Assembly: GCF_013106755.1 (NCBI RefSeq)
Contig: NZ_WHPF01000001.1
Coordinates: 62,001-126,000 of the forward strand
DNA from: Limnovirga soli
GTDB taxonomy: Bacteria > Bacteroidota > Bacteroidia > Chitinophagales > Chitinophagaceae
Reading direction: 5' to 3'
Length of the DNA: 64,000 nt
Shown: one piece after another, positions 34,784-43,342 of the stretch
Position numbering within the stretch: the stretch's first letter is position 1
Layout: each line of letters begins with the position of its first letter
Position numbers and translations under genes: made by a program
Notes under the pieces: generated by a model
What the model was told of the DNA's origin: nothing
The model's database searches: none
Seen by the model: only the letters and a program-made list of their open reading frames with translations

Positions 34784-34900
34784 CGATGGTGGGTTATCCC
34801 CAAAGTTTTCTATAAATAGCTAAATGGTACTCCTTAAAAAGGTCAAGCAAGCTCTATACACTGAATATAAATTAATTCTTTAACAACTAAATATTCATGT

Positions 34901-35818
34901 ATGGAAACAGAAACAACTTCAGTCACCATTGATGTGTATTCGTTAGTGACTAACAAAATCATTGATCTGCTTGAAACCGGTACGATTCCCTGGCAAAAGC
35001 CCTGGACAGAAGCAGGGCTGCCTCAAAACTTGATCTCTAAACGTCCGTACCGGGGCATTAACCTTATGCTCTTAAATGCGATGGGATTTTCCAAAAACCT
35101 CTTTTTGACCTGGAAGCAAATTAAGACAATAGGAGCTTCAGTTAAAAAAGGTGAGAAAGGAACATTTGTGGTATTTCAGAAAATGATTGAAGAGAAAAAG
35201 GACTTGGCTGATGGGCAAACCGGGAAACGAAAGTTTTTCCTCCGGTATTATAAGGTATTCAATGTGGCACAATGTATTGATATCCCAACTGCCTTTCTTC
35301 CTGTAGTTAGCACTAATGACAACCAGCCGTTGCTTACCTGCGAACTGATTGTAGAAAACATGCCAAATTGCCCAAGGATTGAGCATAATACCCAAGAGGC
35401 GTATTACGTACCTTCCCTTGACTATATCAACATGCCAAAGATTACCTCATTCATTACCAGCGAAGCGTATTACGGCACTTTATTTCACGAATTAGTGCAT
35501 TCTACTGGCCATGCGGAACGCTTAAACCGGAAAGAAGTATGTGAGAATGCAGACTTTGGTACAGAACCCTATTCATTGGAAGAATTAGTTGCAGAGATGG
35601 GGGCCTGCTACTTAAAATCTCATGCAGGAATTATCAATGCAGATTTAAGTAACAATGCAGCCTATATCAAAGGATGGTTAGATGTATTTAAAGGTGATAA
35701 ACGATTTGTGATAAAAGCCGCAGGTAGGGCGCAAAGAGGTGTTGAATACATACTTCAAAAAGAATCCAAAACTATTCAGGACACCAATGATGAATTCGAA
35801 GTTGAACAACCTGAATAA
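34901..35818 (+). CDS. ArdC-like antirestriction protein
   Basis: The 305-residue protein has the two parts of ArdC. The N-terminal single-strand DNA-binding domain is marked by DLLETGTIPWQKPW, RPYRGINLMLLNAMG and FLTWKQIKTIGASVKKGEKG. The C-terminal zincin-like domain is marked by LFHELVHSTGHAERLNRKE (HELVH, with a following Glu in EELVAEMGA). ArdC proteins protect incoming mobile DNA from restriction during transfer. The gene stands alone in the mobility part of the island and ends in a good terminator. Length and motifs are intact. Confidence 0.88.
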   Translation: METETTSVTIDVYSLVTNKIIDLLETGTIPWQKPWTEAGLPQNLISKRPYRGINLMLLNAMGFSKNLFLTWKQIKTIGASVKKGEKGTFVVFQKMIEEKKDLADGQTGKRKFFLRYYKVFNVAQCIDIPTAFLPVVSTNDNQPLLTCELIVENMPNCPRIEHNTQEAYYVPSLDYINMPKITSFITSEAYYGTLFHELVHSTGHAERLNRKEVCENADFGTEPYSLEELVAEMGACYLKSHAGIINADLSNNAAYIKGWLDVFKGDKRFVIKAAGRAQRGVEYILQKESKTIQDTNDEFEVEQPE

Positions 35819-35822
35819 ATGT

Positions 35823-35856
35823 AAATAAGCTTGGCATCCCGTGCCAAGCTTATTTT
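35823..35856 (+). terminator. Terminator after the ArdC-like gene
   Basis: A perfect 14-bp stem, AAATAAGCTTGGCA with its complement, closes a five-base loop (TCCCG) and is followed by a short T run four bases after the gene's stop codon. Confidence 0.85.
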
Positions 35857-35974
35857 AGTACACTGGTTCAAGTATAATTGTCAGTGCTTTTCACCTATCA
35901 AAAGCTCAAAATAAGTTGTTACTATTATTTTCACTTTAATATATTCTAGGTAAATTTGGATAAACCTGAAAAAA

Positions 35975-37108
35975 TCAGCTTTCAACCAGTGGTGTAAATG
36001 TAGAAGATATGATTTTTGAAGATATTTCTTCTAAAGCTAAATTTATATCTAAGATAGATTCTGAGTTTATACAACTGTAAACCTCTGTTGAAGTAAAAAT
36101 ACTGGCTAAGGAAGGACAAAACCCCTTTTCTAAGCTTTGTTTTACCGGAAGGACATAATTATAATGATTTGTATTTAATGGAAATTTTGAAAAACCTGTA
36201 CAGGATTTATAACGAATTCCATCGATTACTAAACCTTTCAATTTCACCCATTGAAGCAATAGTTGAGGTATTATATATTCTGCTTTAAAATAATATTTCT
36301 CATTTTTATATAAAGGGATGTAATTTATTTTGGTGTGGCATGCGATTATTAGCTGATAAACACCTAAGTATTGCGTAATATCAGAAACACTTTTATCAAT
36401 TGCAAAAGTGGTTGCTTTTATATAAGGTAGAATAGGTTTAAACAATAAAGGGGTTTCTATCAAATTATCCTTTGAAAGATCTAATAAGTACAAGGGTCTT
36501 ATGTTTTTAAACCCGATTACATGAAATCCTCCAAATTCACTATCGGGAAAACATTCAGAAAAAGACGTATGTATACTTTTTGATAAATATAAACTGGGGT
36601 AACCAGAAATACTAAATCTGTTTGTTCCAACAGATCGGCGATGTTGAAATTGAGGGTGAAATAAATCTAATGGCTTTTTATATTTAAACATGCCACTTTT
36701 AATCCTTTTCATAGCCGGACTAGGATCCCAATCCGGCTTGATCCGAAAAGAAACACTATTTGAAGGAATTTGAATTTGCTGAAATGTTTGCATCTCTTCC
36801 TCTAAGTCATATTGTAAAATTGACTTTTCAAATAATTTATATGCATTTGAAGGGTGGCCATTTAAATATTCCTCTATAACTTTTAACATTGATTCTTGAA
36901 CATTTCGAACCTGAACTTCTACATTTTTTTTAATTGAAGGAGCAAAATAATCATCTGGACATTCTTTTAAAAAGGATCTTATACTCGCATATTTTTTCTT
37001 GAGTTGATAGATATACGAAACCTTAACACTATCATTAAATATAACAGGTATATCAAAAGCAGACATGTACGGAATTTCTAAAAGAGGGCTTCTACTCGTT
37101 TTTCTCAT
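35975..37108 (-). CDS. RES-domain protein, putative NAD+-degrading toxin
   Basis: The 377-residue protein contains, from about residue 155, the RES-domain signature HRRSVGTNRFSISGYPSLYL followed by SKSIHTSFSECFPDSEFGG. This corresponds to the R-x-G-x-x-RF...G-x-P-x-LYLS pattern of RES toxins, which degrade NAD+. RES toxins are usually about 150-230 residues; this one has about 150 extra N-terminal residues, mostly helical. A 199-residue gene sits one base upstream and is the likely partner. The toxin reading rests on the motif and the paired context. Confidence 0.72.
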   Translation of the reverse strand: MRKTSRSPLLEIPYMSAFDIPVIFNDSVKVSYIYQLKKKYASIRSFLKECPDDYFAPSIKKNVEVQVRNVQESMLKVIEEYLNGHPSNAYKLFEKSILQYDLEEEMQTFQQIQIPSNSVSFRIKPDWDPSPAMKRIKSGMFKYKKPLDLFHPQFQHRRSVGTNRFSISGYPSLYLSKSIHTSFSECFPDSEFGGFHVIGFKNIRPLYLLDLSKDNLIETPLLFKPILPYIKATTFAIDKSVSDITQYLGVYQLIIACHTKINYIPLYKNEKYYFKAEYIIPQLLLQWVKLKGLVIDGIRYKSCTGFSKFPLNTNHYNYVLPVKQSLEKGFCPSLASIFTSTEVYSCINSESILDINLALEEISSKIISSTFTPLVES

Positions 37109-37109
37109 A

Positions 37110-37709
37110 TTATTTCAAATTACCTCCTTCAGCGATTGAAAGACATGATATATAAAAGAGCCTCCAACATTGAGCTAATAACAAAAGAGGCTTTTCAATT
37201 GTTACATTCAAATATGCCAACCAATTGACGTGCTCAGCAGCAAAACTTTGAGGATAGCGTATAGTTTTGTCAATTGGTTCTTTAAACATTGCGACCGTTG
37301 TAATCTGCTCTGATGTAACCTCTATATCCCATCCAGTTTTCCAACCTTCCATAATTTGAGTAGCAACAAACCAAGCTAATGTAGCGTTTACTTTTTTCTC
37401 TTTCAATGCGTCTCCAATAAATTGAATAGGGAGTGTCATCATTATTGTAATTTCTGAGGCAGCAATTATTTTGGATGGATGAATCCTATGTTCTTCTTCA
37501 TCCTCTTTATCTGTGGCAAGTAGTGGTCTTAAATATTGCTCAACTAATCTCCAATATAAATCATTTAAAAGCCAAGCTGCGTTTGGGATATAAATAAATT
37601 TAGGATTTCCCTTTTCATCAAGGTTTTGTTGTTCAAAATTATGCAACCAAGTATTCCATTCTTCTAATCGTCTTTTTTTAGCTTTTTTGCTTAGAGTGGG
37701 TAATTTCAT
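37110..37709 (-). CDS. Partner of the RES-domain protein, putative antitoxin
   Basis: The 199-residue protein ends one base before the RES gene begins, so both are expressed together. It starts with a basic stretch (LSKKAKKRRLEEWNTWLHNF) and contains a helical core with hydrophobic stretches (SEITIMMTLPIQFIGDALKE, LLLLAQCWRLFYISCLS). Typical RES antitoxins are shorter and carry an HTH, so this is not the classic Xre partner. Its family is not recognised; antitoxin is inferred from order. Confidence 0.55.
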   Translation of the reverse strand: MKLPTLSKKAKKRRLEEWNTWLHNFEQQNLDEKGNPKFIYIPNAAWLLNDLYWRLVEQYLRPLLATDKEDEEEHRIHPSKIIAASEITIMMTLPIQFIGDALKEKKVNATLAWFVATQIMEGWKTGWDIEVTSEQITTVAMFKEPIDKTIRYPQSFAAEHVNWLAYLNVTIEKPLLLLAQCWRLFYISCLSIAEGGNLK

Positions 37710-37733
37710 AAAATAATATAAAATGTAAAAAAA

Positions 37734-37759
37734 AGCCTTCGTTTTTACAAACGAAGGCT
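37734..37759 (-). terminator. Terminator between the 72-residue gene and the RES operon
   Basis: An 11-bp stem (AGCCTTCGTTT with its complement, four-base loop) is followed on the minus strand by eight T. It lies 24 bases before the start of the RES-partner gene and so could attenuate read-through into the toxin unit. Confidence 0.8.
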
Positions 37760-37782
37760 AAATATAATAATAAATATAGGAA

Positions 37783-38001
37783 TTATTCCCAAGCAAGTTC
37801 TTCTAGAACTTTCTTCAATGTTTTAGCTGCTGCACTTTGATTTCCCGCTGGTGCGAGATTTTTTTGTGATAAAGCTGAACGTGCACCATTTTTAAACACA
37901 TTAACAGCTTCAGCAGTTGTTTCATTGTAGCGGCCGGTCTTCCTATAGTAAGCTAGTCCTTTTTTATTGACATAGCTTTTAACTGCTTTCGGCATACACA
38001 T
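37783..38001 (-). CDS. Small basic hypothetical protein
   Basis: The 72-residue protein (KAVKSYVNKKGLAYYRKTGR, then NVFKNGARSALSQKNLAPAG) is basic with an amphipathic C-terminal helix ending in LEELAWE. It reads towards the RES operon but is separated from it by a strong terminator. No family is recognised. The short length limits confidence. Confidence 0.5.
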   Translation of the reverse strand: MCMPKAVKSYVNKKGLAYYRKTGRYNETTAEAVNVFKNGARSALSQKNLAPAGNQSAAAKTLKKVLEELAWE

Positions 38002-38337
38002 GATTTATAGTGTGATAAATTATCACTTACTAACCTACGTAAAGGTCTCTAAGTAAGCAATGTTAAGCATACAAAAGTTTTCAACACTATGTGGAAAACT
38101 GTTATCGGGGGTCAAAATTAAGTGAATTTGTTTAATGAACTGGGTTTTTATTCTTAATATAACATAAAAATTGATTTTTACAAATAAAATAGTATTGGAA
38201 AAGGCTTTCCAAAATAACACTTTAATTTACTGCCGTAAACAGCAACTAATTTTCTTAGGGTCTATATCATTGTGATTACAAAAACGGATGGAGTTACAAA
38301 TTGAACCAGTGTAATAAAGGCTATTGCTAAAACTATT
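38002..38337. other. Gap without gene
   Basis: A 336-base AT-rich gap follows the 38338-38727 HTH gene. Minus-strand frames here are short and lack protein character. It should contain the promoter of the small basic gene. Confidence 0.45.
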
Positions 38338-38727
38338 CTAATTTTTTTTACCAAATGATCCAACTAAATCCTTTAAGGTCTGGATCATTTCTTTAAGAGA
38401 TTTTATTTCATCATCTTTCGAAGCAACGAGCTTTTCATATAATTCCTTCTGGTCAGCATAAAAATTTTCAATGTGGCCTTGGGCCCCATGATTGGAGGCG
38501 TTATTTAATATAACAATAGGTTCATTACTAGTAATATCTGCTATGGTCACTCCTAATTCCTTGGCAATTTTCTCCAATTGATCTGCATTTGCACGTTGTT
38601 TATTCCCTTCAATCTTAGAGTAGGTAGCCTGGGTAATATCAAGCCTTCCAGCCATATCTTCCTGAGAAAATCCGCGCATCATTCGAAAAGCCTTAATCTT
38701 ACTCCCGTACATATGTTTTGTTTCCAT
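38338..38727 (-). CDS. XRE-family HTH regulator with coiled-coil tail
   Basis: The 129-residue protein has a Cro/C1 helix-turn-helix in its first 70 residues (KIKAFRMMRGFSQEDMAGRL, DITQATYSKIEGNKQRANAD). A linker follows, and then a predicted coiled coil (YADQKELYEKLVASKDDEIK). This is the layout of many Bacteroidota autoregulated repressors. It is divergent from the lipoprotein gene, and palindromic sites lie in the shared promoter region, so it probably controls that gene and itself. Confidence 0.8.
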   Translation of the reverse strand: METKHMYGSKIKAFRMMRGFSQEDMAGRLDITQATYSKIEGNKQRANADQLEKIAKELGVTIADITSNEPIVILNNASNHGAQGHIENFYADQKELYEKLVASKDDEIKSLKEMIQTLKDLVGSFGKKN

Positions 38728-38772
38728 AAAAGTACAATCTTAATGCATAAAATATGAGCTTTTAGAATAAAG

Positions 38773-38823
38773 TATTCGCATAATGAATAGAATATTCCTG
38801 CTTCTTTTCAAACCTTTAAGGTT
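38773..38823. promoter_or_regulatory. Palindromic sites between HTH gene and lipoprotein gene
   Basis: The 122-base divergent spacer contains TATTC / GAATA arms at 38773-38789, GAATATTC at 38790-38797, and the 13-base palindrome AACCTTTAAGGTT at 38811-38823. They are candidate operators for the flanking XRE-type regulator. Binding is inferred from symmetry and position only. Confidence 0.4.
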
Positions 38824-38849
38824 CGAATATTTAACCAAACTACATAGAT

Positions 38850-39587
38850 ATGAAAAGAATTCTAATTTTACTGGTAATTACTTTGGGAGGCTGTAGTGCT
38901 TCCCATCAAGTACCTCAGAGCAAGGAAACTTTTAGCTTTGATTATTCTCCAAAAGAATCTGCCCCTTCCGGCTCTGTAAATATGCTGTTGTGTCAAGTAC
39001 AGCCGTATTATGTTACCTCATTTCAATCCAGCAACAATGAATTATTCAAAACTTTTAAAGAAGCTTTGGGAAGTGACATTGAAGAACTGATTGTCGCCAA
39101 GGGTTTTAATTTGAAGGGGCCATTCAGTTCATTTGATGATATGATTTTTGATGATAAGAAGCGATCTGATATCGTTATTCAAATTGAGATTAATCCCCAA
39201 TTTAGTGCAGCGGAAGGAAAATGGAAGCCAAGATTAAGTGCCTGGGTTGATGGCGGTGGTTGGACTTATACGTATTCAGGCAAAGTCTCGTTGATTGGTA
39301 AAATCAATTTATCTGGAGTTGAACCTCTTACCAATCAAAAAATTTGGTCTAAGTCTGTGGCAATCCCTAATATTGAAAATATTATTATACAAACTTCAAA
39401 GAGGTACGATCACATGTTGCAAGATTACGAAATGTACCAAGACCCAGGTGTTTATAATGCAGTTGGCAGAGCACTCAGTCTCCAGTATGCAGGTATAATG
39501 AACAAGATTGCCGCGCAAATCAATGCTGAAGAATTCTTAAGTATGAAACCTCAGGTAAAAGAACTGAAGGCGCTCAAAGGGTACTAA
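38850..39587 (+). CDS. Lipoprotein of unknown function
   Basis: The 245-residue protein starts with a lipoprotein signal (MKRILILLVITLGGCSASHQ), with the lipobox cysteine at residue 15. The mature part alternates between beta-type stretches (VNMLLCQVQPYYVTSF, KPRLSAWVDGGGWTYTYSGK) and a helical C-terminus. No catalytic motif is recognised. It may be anchored in the inner leaflet of the outer membrane. It stands alone and is divergent from an HTH regulator. Its position at the edge of the island gives no clear clue to its role. Confidence 0.7.
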   Translation: MKRILILLVITLGGCSASHQVPQSKETFSFDYSPKESAPSGSVNMLLCQVQPYYVTSFQSSNNELFKTFKEALGSDIEELIVAKGFNLKGPFSSFDDMIFDDKKRSDIVIQIEINPQFSAAEGKWKPRLSAWVDGGGWTYTYSGKVSLIGKINLSGVEPLTNQKIWSKSVAIPNIENIIIQTSKRYDHMLQDYEMYQDPGVYNAVGRALSLQYAGIMNKIAAQINAEEFLSMKPQVKELKALKGY

Positions 39588-39637
39588 TCTTACAAGATTT
39601 GCATTATTCAACATAATCACATCACGTTCTTATGACC

Positions 39638-39681
39638 AAAAAAGGAGGCTGTATCTTTTATCGATATTGCCTCCTTTTTTT
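39638..39681. terminator. Bidirectional terminator between convergent genes
   Basis: AAAAAAGGAGGC and GCCTCCTTTTTT form a 12-bp stem with a 19-base loop and T runs on both strands. It lies between the lipoprotein gene (reading right) and the double-HTH gene (reading left), where a shared terminator is expected. Confidence 0.75.
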
Positions 39682-39725
39682 ATGTATTTCTCCCCCTATC
39701 AATTTTTTTTTGAAAATCTCGACAA

Positions 39726-40115
39726 CTACATATTTTCCGACAGGAGTTTTTCAATTTTCTTAAGGGTCTTTGGAAATGGGGTGTGCTTACCAGATTCAAA
39801 GTGATAAATTGTAGACTCATTTACCCCAACTAATTGTGCCAATTTCTCCTGACTTAATCCTTGCTGATACCGGAACATTTTCAACTTGCCCTGTAAACTG
39901 TCAGTATCACATTCCACAGGTACATATCCTACAAAGGAAATAATTTTAGGCATCTGCTGAATATCGGGCTCATGATGATTGTTTTCCCACAGATGAATTG
40001 AATCTTCACAAACACCCAAAATTTGAGCACACTCTTTTTGGGTTAACCTCAATTCAAGTCTCCTGTTCCTTATTTTCTCTCCTACAGATTGCGGCTGTGC
40101 AATTAGTTTAGACAT
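39726..40115 (-). CDS. Double XRE-type HTH protein
   Basis: About 129 residues from the ATG at 40115 (the frame is open to 40163). It holds two Cro/C1-like domains in tandem: IRNRRLELRLTQKECAQILG in the first half and LKMFRYQQGLSQEKLAQLVG with STIYHFESGKHTPFPKTLKK in the second. The first copy has a Cys-rich segment (GVCEDSIHLWENN). It is the last gene of the island before the comM junction, and its start lies only 50 bases from it. It may regulate excision or integration, but that is inference. Confidence 0.75.
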   Translation of the reverse strand: MSKLIAQPQSVGEKIRNRRLELRLTQKECAQILGVCEDSIHLWENNHHEPDIQQMPKIISFVGYVPVECDTDSLQGKLKMFRYQQGLSQEKLAQLVGVNESTIYHFESGKHTPFPKTLKKIEKLLSENM

Positions 40116-40159
40116 ATTAGGTGTATAGGGTACGCGATTGCTAAATGGGAAAAGGCAAC

Positions 40160-40166
40160 GCAACGT
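40160..40166. other. Island/chromosome junction inside comM
   Basis: The comM frame is intact up to ASMNP and then reads TGA within island-type sequence. The normal family sequence would continue with CPCGYY, so the native DNA ends at about CCCTG on the comM sense strand. The accessory, AT-rich composition begins here. The other half of comM is not in the window. Confidence 0.6.
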
Positions 40167-41224
40167 CAGGGGTTCATGCTGGCGATTAACATAAAATTTG
40201 CCGGAAAATCAATAGCCACTTTTGCCCTTGAAATGGTAACCCTACGCTCCTCCATGGGTTGGCGCATTACTTCCAGCACGGTACGTTTAAACTCGGGCAA
40301 TTCATCTAAAAACAATACCCCATTATGCGCCAGCGAAATTTCGCCGGGCTGGGGTATACCACCTCCACCCACCAAGGCCACATCAGAAATAGTATGGTGT
40401 GGCGATCGGAAGGGCCGCTTGCTTACTAAGGAACTATTCTCGGGCATTTTGCCGGCTACACTGTGTATTTTAGTGGTTTCCAGTGCTTCCAGTAAACTTA
40501 GTGGCGGCAAAATGGTGGGCAACCTTTTGGCCAGCATTGTTTTACCGGCACCCGGCGGACCAATTAATATAGCATTATGGCCACCAGCGGCGGCAATTTC
40601 CATGGCCCGTTTTATATTTTCCTGACCTTTAACATCGGTAAAATCAAATTCAAATTCGTATTGGTTGCTAAAAAATTCTTCTCTGGTATTTACAATTACC
40701 GGTTGCAGGCTGTTTTCGTTTTTAAAAAATGCTACCACCTCGTTTATATGCGTTACGCCATACACATCCAGATTGTTTACCATACCCGCTTCGCGTTCGT
40801 TTTGTTTGGGTACTATTAGTCCTTTAAACCCTTCTTTGCGGGCCTGTATGGCAATGGGCAATGCACCTTTAATGGGTTGTATGCTGCCATCTAAACTTAG
40901 CTCGCCCATAATAACATAGTTGCTTAGGCGTTCGGGTTCTTCTATTTGTTCGCTGGCACCCAGCACGCCAATGGCAATGGGTAAATCGAATGCGGAGCCG
41001 GTTTTTTTAATGTCTGCCGGAGCAAGGTTAACCACCAGCTTGGTACGGGGCATATAATATTCATTGGTTTTGATGGCGCTTTCTACACGTTGCAGGCTTT
41101 CTTTTACGGCGCTATCGGGCAGACCAACAATAAAATAGTTTTGTCCATTGCTAACATTTACTTCAATGGTAATGGTGATGGCTTCTACGCCATAAACTGC
41201 GCTGCCAAAGGTTTTTACGAGCAT
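40166..41224 (-). pseudogene. comM: comM (yifB), Mg-chelatase-like ATPase, truncated by the island
   Basis: The 352 residues give the N-terminal ChlI-like domain ([37 protein letters not shown]) and the AAA+ core with Walker [38 protein letters not shown] and [18 protein letters not shown]. The frame ends abruptly after [12 protein letters not shown]. Full-length ComM/YifB is about 500 residues and continues with the Cys motif after MNP, so about a third is missing. ComM is a hexameric helicase that helps branch migration in natural transformation; the remaining fragment is unlikely to work. comM is a known insertion site for mobile elements in other bacteria. Confidence 0.82.
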
Positions 41225-41349
41225 AAGGCAATTTTATTTGGTACAGGGCCTAAAATAGTTTGGTATTTATTTTATATATAATGCTTTAAAAAAGTTGAAG
41301 TAAACCAGGGTTACCCAATCAACATCCCAAACCTGTACCTATGCTCAAC

Positions 41350-41444
41350 CGCACATCAGCACATTCACTCATCCCCGCATTTGCACATACGCATATTTAC
41401 GCATCTGCCCATTCCTATTCTGCAGTACAAGAGTGCGACGCAAG
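41350..41444. repeat. MITE-like repeat copy A: octamer array plus terminal motif
   Basis: Eight degenerate copies of an 8-bp unit (consensus CGCACATC) run from 41350 to 41413. GTACAAGAGTGCGACGCAAG follows at 41425-41444. It lies in the comM - aminopeptidase gap. No left-hand partner end is visible, so the copy is partial. Confidence 0.7.
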
Positions 41445-41512
41445 CGGTGACCAATAGTACCATTAGTGCCGGGCACCTACAACTGTTGTTTACCTTGTAT
41501 GAATGTAAGGAA

Positions 41513-43141
41513 TTATTTTTGCTCTCTTACCTTGCCCTCGTACAAAAGATTTGTATTGGGATCCACAATGAAGTTGAGTGGTTTTGCATCTACAGTAACC
41601 AGTATATCTGTAACCTTTTTGTTGATAGCAGAAATTTTTACGCGATGTGTATCTGTTGCCGTTTTTATTGCCAACTCTATAGGAAAATTAAACAGGTTTT
41701 GTTGCTGTTGGGTAATGGTAATTTTCACCTGTGATTTAGCAGCATCGTAGTGCCAGGCAATATCCAGCACGGGCTGGCCGGGAGTGTACAACCATTGGGT
41801 AAAAAATTCTTTTAAATCCATACCGGAAGCGGCTTCCATTACTTTCCGCAGATCATCGGTACTGGCGTTTTTGCCGTTATAAGTGGCATAGTATTGTTGT
41901 ATGCCTTTCCAAAAAAGGGCATCGCCCAGTTTGCGGCGCAGCATATGTAATACCCAGCCTCCTTTTTGGTAAGAGTTGGCATTTAGCAATTCAAGAAAAT
42001 CTTTCTTTTCACTGGTATCCACAATGGGTGTAAAACGGTCTTTGGAAAAATCGATTACTTCATCCCTATCGGTCTGCATACGTTTGGCCAAAGAATCGGC
42101 ACCGTATTTATGTTCCATGTACAGATTGGCCATTTCGGTGGCAAAGCCTTCGCTTAACCAAACATGGGGCCAATCGGCTTCGGTGGCGGCATCACCAAAC
42201 CATTGGTGGGCAATTTCGTGTGCTATTAATTCTTCTGAATATCCACGTTTGCCGGTAATACTTTTTTCGCTGTAAAAAATAGCGCTGGCATTTTCCATAC
42301 CACCAAAAATGGTGATAGCTTCTACATTGGCTAATTTTTTAAAAGCATATGGCCCTACATTTTGAATAAAAAAAGGCAGTATTTCTGTGGCCTGTGCATA
42401 ATCGTAAAAGCCGGCTTCCTTGTGTTGTGGAAATACCCAGCTTTGTACGGGAATACAATCTACCATGCCGGCAAAACCAACTGCAAAATCGGCCAGTCCA
42501 ATTACCATTACTTTAGTGGGCAAGTTAACGGTCTCCTGCCAATGGGTAAGGGCAAGGTGGTTAGACAAACTGGTTTTTTCAATTTGAATACCATTCGATA
42601 TTACCTGGTAATGCTCTGGTGCAGTTACAATAAAATCAACGCTGGCTTTATCAGATAAATGATCTACACAGGGCAGCCAGTTGCGGGCACGGTTGGCATA
42701 GTTATCGCCAAAAATGGTGCGCTTGCCAAATTGGTTTTTACTAAAATACAGGCCATCTGCCGGTATCCCCCTGTACTGAATGGTATAGGTACGCTGCTCC
42801 CCTGCCGCTGCAGGATGATTGAGCTGAATAGACAGTTTATCGTTCTGATGGGTGTATTGGGCGGCTATTTCATTTTCGGCAACTGCTTGCACCTGCATGC
42901 CCTTACCCTTTGCATTAGCATTAATTAAATCAAACTCCACAGCATTTGTTGCCTGCGTAAATACTACGGTAATGGCAGCCTCGCCGTACAAAGAATCATT
43001 GGCATCGTTTACCTGCAGGTTAAAAGTATAATGTTGCACATCAATAAAAGGATTGTACACCAATTTGGTTTGTGCCGTAACAATATTGGCACAACACATA
43101 AACAAAATAACCAGGCTATTCTTATACAACATAGTATTCAT
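41513..43141 (-). CDS. M1-family metallo-aminopeptidase, secreted
   Basis: The 542-residue protein starts with a signal peptide (MNTMLYKNSLVILFMCCANIVTA). The gluzincin motif HEIAHQWFGDAATEADWPHV lies near residue 305. The third ligand Glu follows in WLSEGFATEMANLY, and the exopeptidase motif GGMENASA precedes it. These are the marks of aminopeptidase-N-type M1 enzymes, which trim N-terminal residues from peptides, here probably in the periplasm. Its length is shorter than the full M1 proteins, with a small C-terminal beta domain instead of the long helical one. It is monocistronic. Confidence 0.88.
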   Translation of the reverse strand: MNTMLYKNSLVILFMCCANIVTAQTKLVYNPFIDVQHYTFNLQVNDANDSLYGEAAITVVFTQATNAVEFDLINANAKGKGMQVQAVAENEIAAQYTHQNDKLSIQLNHPAAAGEQRTYTIQYRGIPADGLYFSKNQFGKRTIFGDNYANRARNWLPCVDHLSDKASVDFIVTAPEHYQVISNGIQIEKTSLSNHLALTHWQETVNLPTKVMVIGLADFAVGFAGMVDCIPVQSWVFPQHKEAGFYDYAQATEILPFFIQNVGPYAFKKLANVEAITIFGGMENASAIFYSEKSITGKRGYSEELIAHEIAHQWFGDAATEADWPHVWLSEGFATEMANLYMEHKYGADSLAKRMQTDRDEVIDFSKDRFTPIVDTSEKKDFLELLNANSYQKGGWVLHMLRRKLGDALFWKGIQQYYATYNGKNASTDDLRKVMEAASGMDLKEFFTQWLYTPGQPVLDIAWHYDAAKSQVKITITQQQQNLFNFPIELAIKTATDTHRVKISAINKKVTDILVTVDAKPLNFIVDPNTNLLYEGKVREQK

Positions 43142-43296
43142 TTGTGTAAAAATATTGCAAAGCCTGTAATTGTTTTATAAAATATAGCTATTGTATCGAG
43201 CAGAATAAAAAATGGTTTAGGTAAGTTTTTGGCGGGTAAATATGCCTGATAAATTAACTTACGGCCATACTAACAATATTTTATAGACTCCAACGC

Positions 43297-43325
43297 TTTG
43301 AACTTAGCATAATCTTGTAGGTTTG
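43297..43325 (+). promoter_or_regulatory. Bacteroidota promoter of the barrel-protein gene
   Basis: TTTG at 43297-43300 and TAGGTTTG at 43318-43325 are separated by 17 bases, matching the Bacteroidota -33 / -7 consensus (TTTG, TAnnTTTG). Transcription would start near 43332, about 11 bases before the ATG at 43343. Confidence 0.6.
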
Positions 43326-43342
43326 CGCATAAACATTTGAAT

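Noticed and set aside
40176-40625. Plus-strand 149-residue frame over comM
   Set aside because: Shadow of the comM coding strand, which carries all family motifs.
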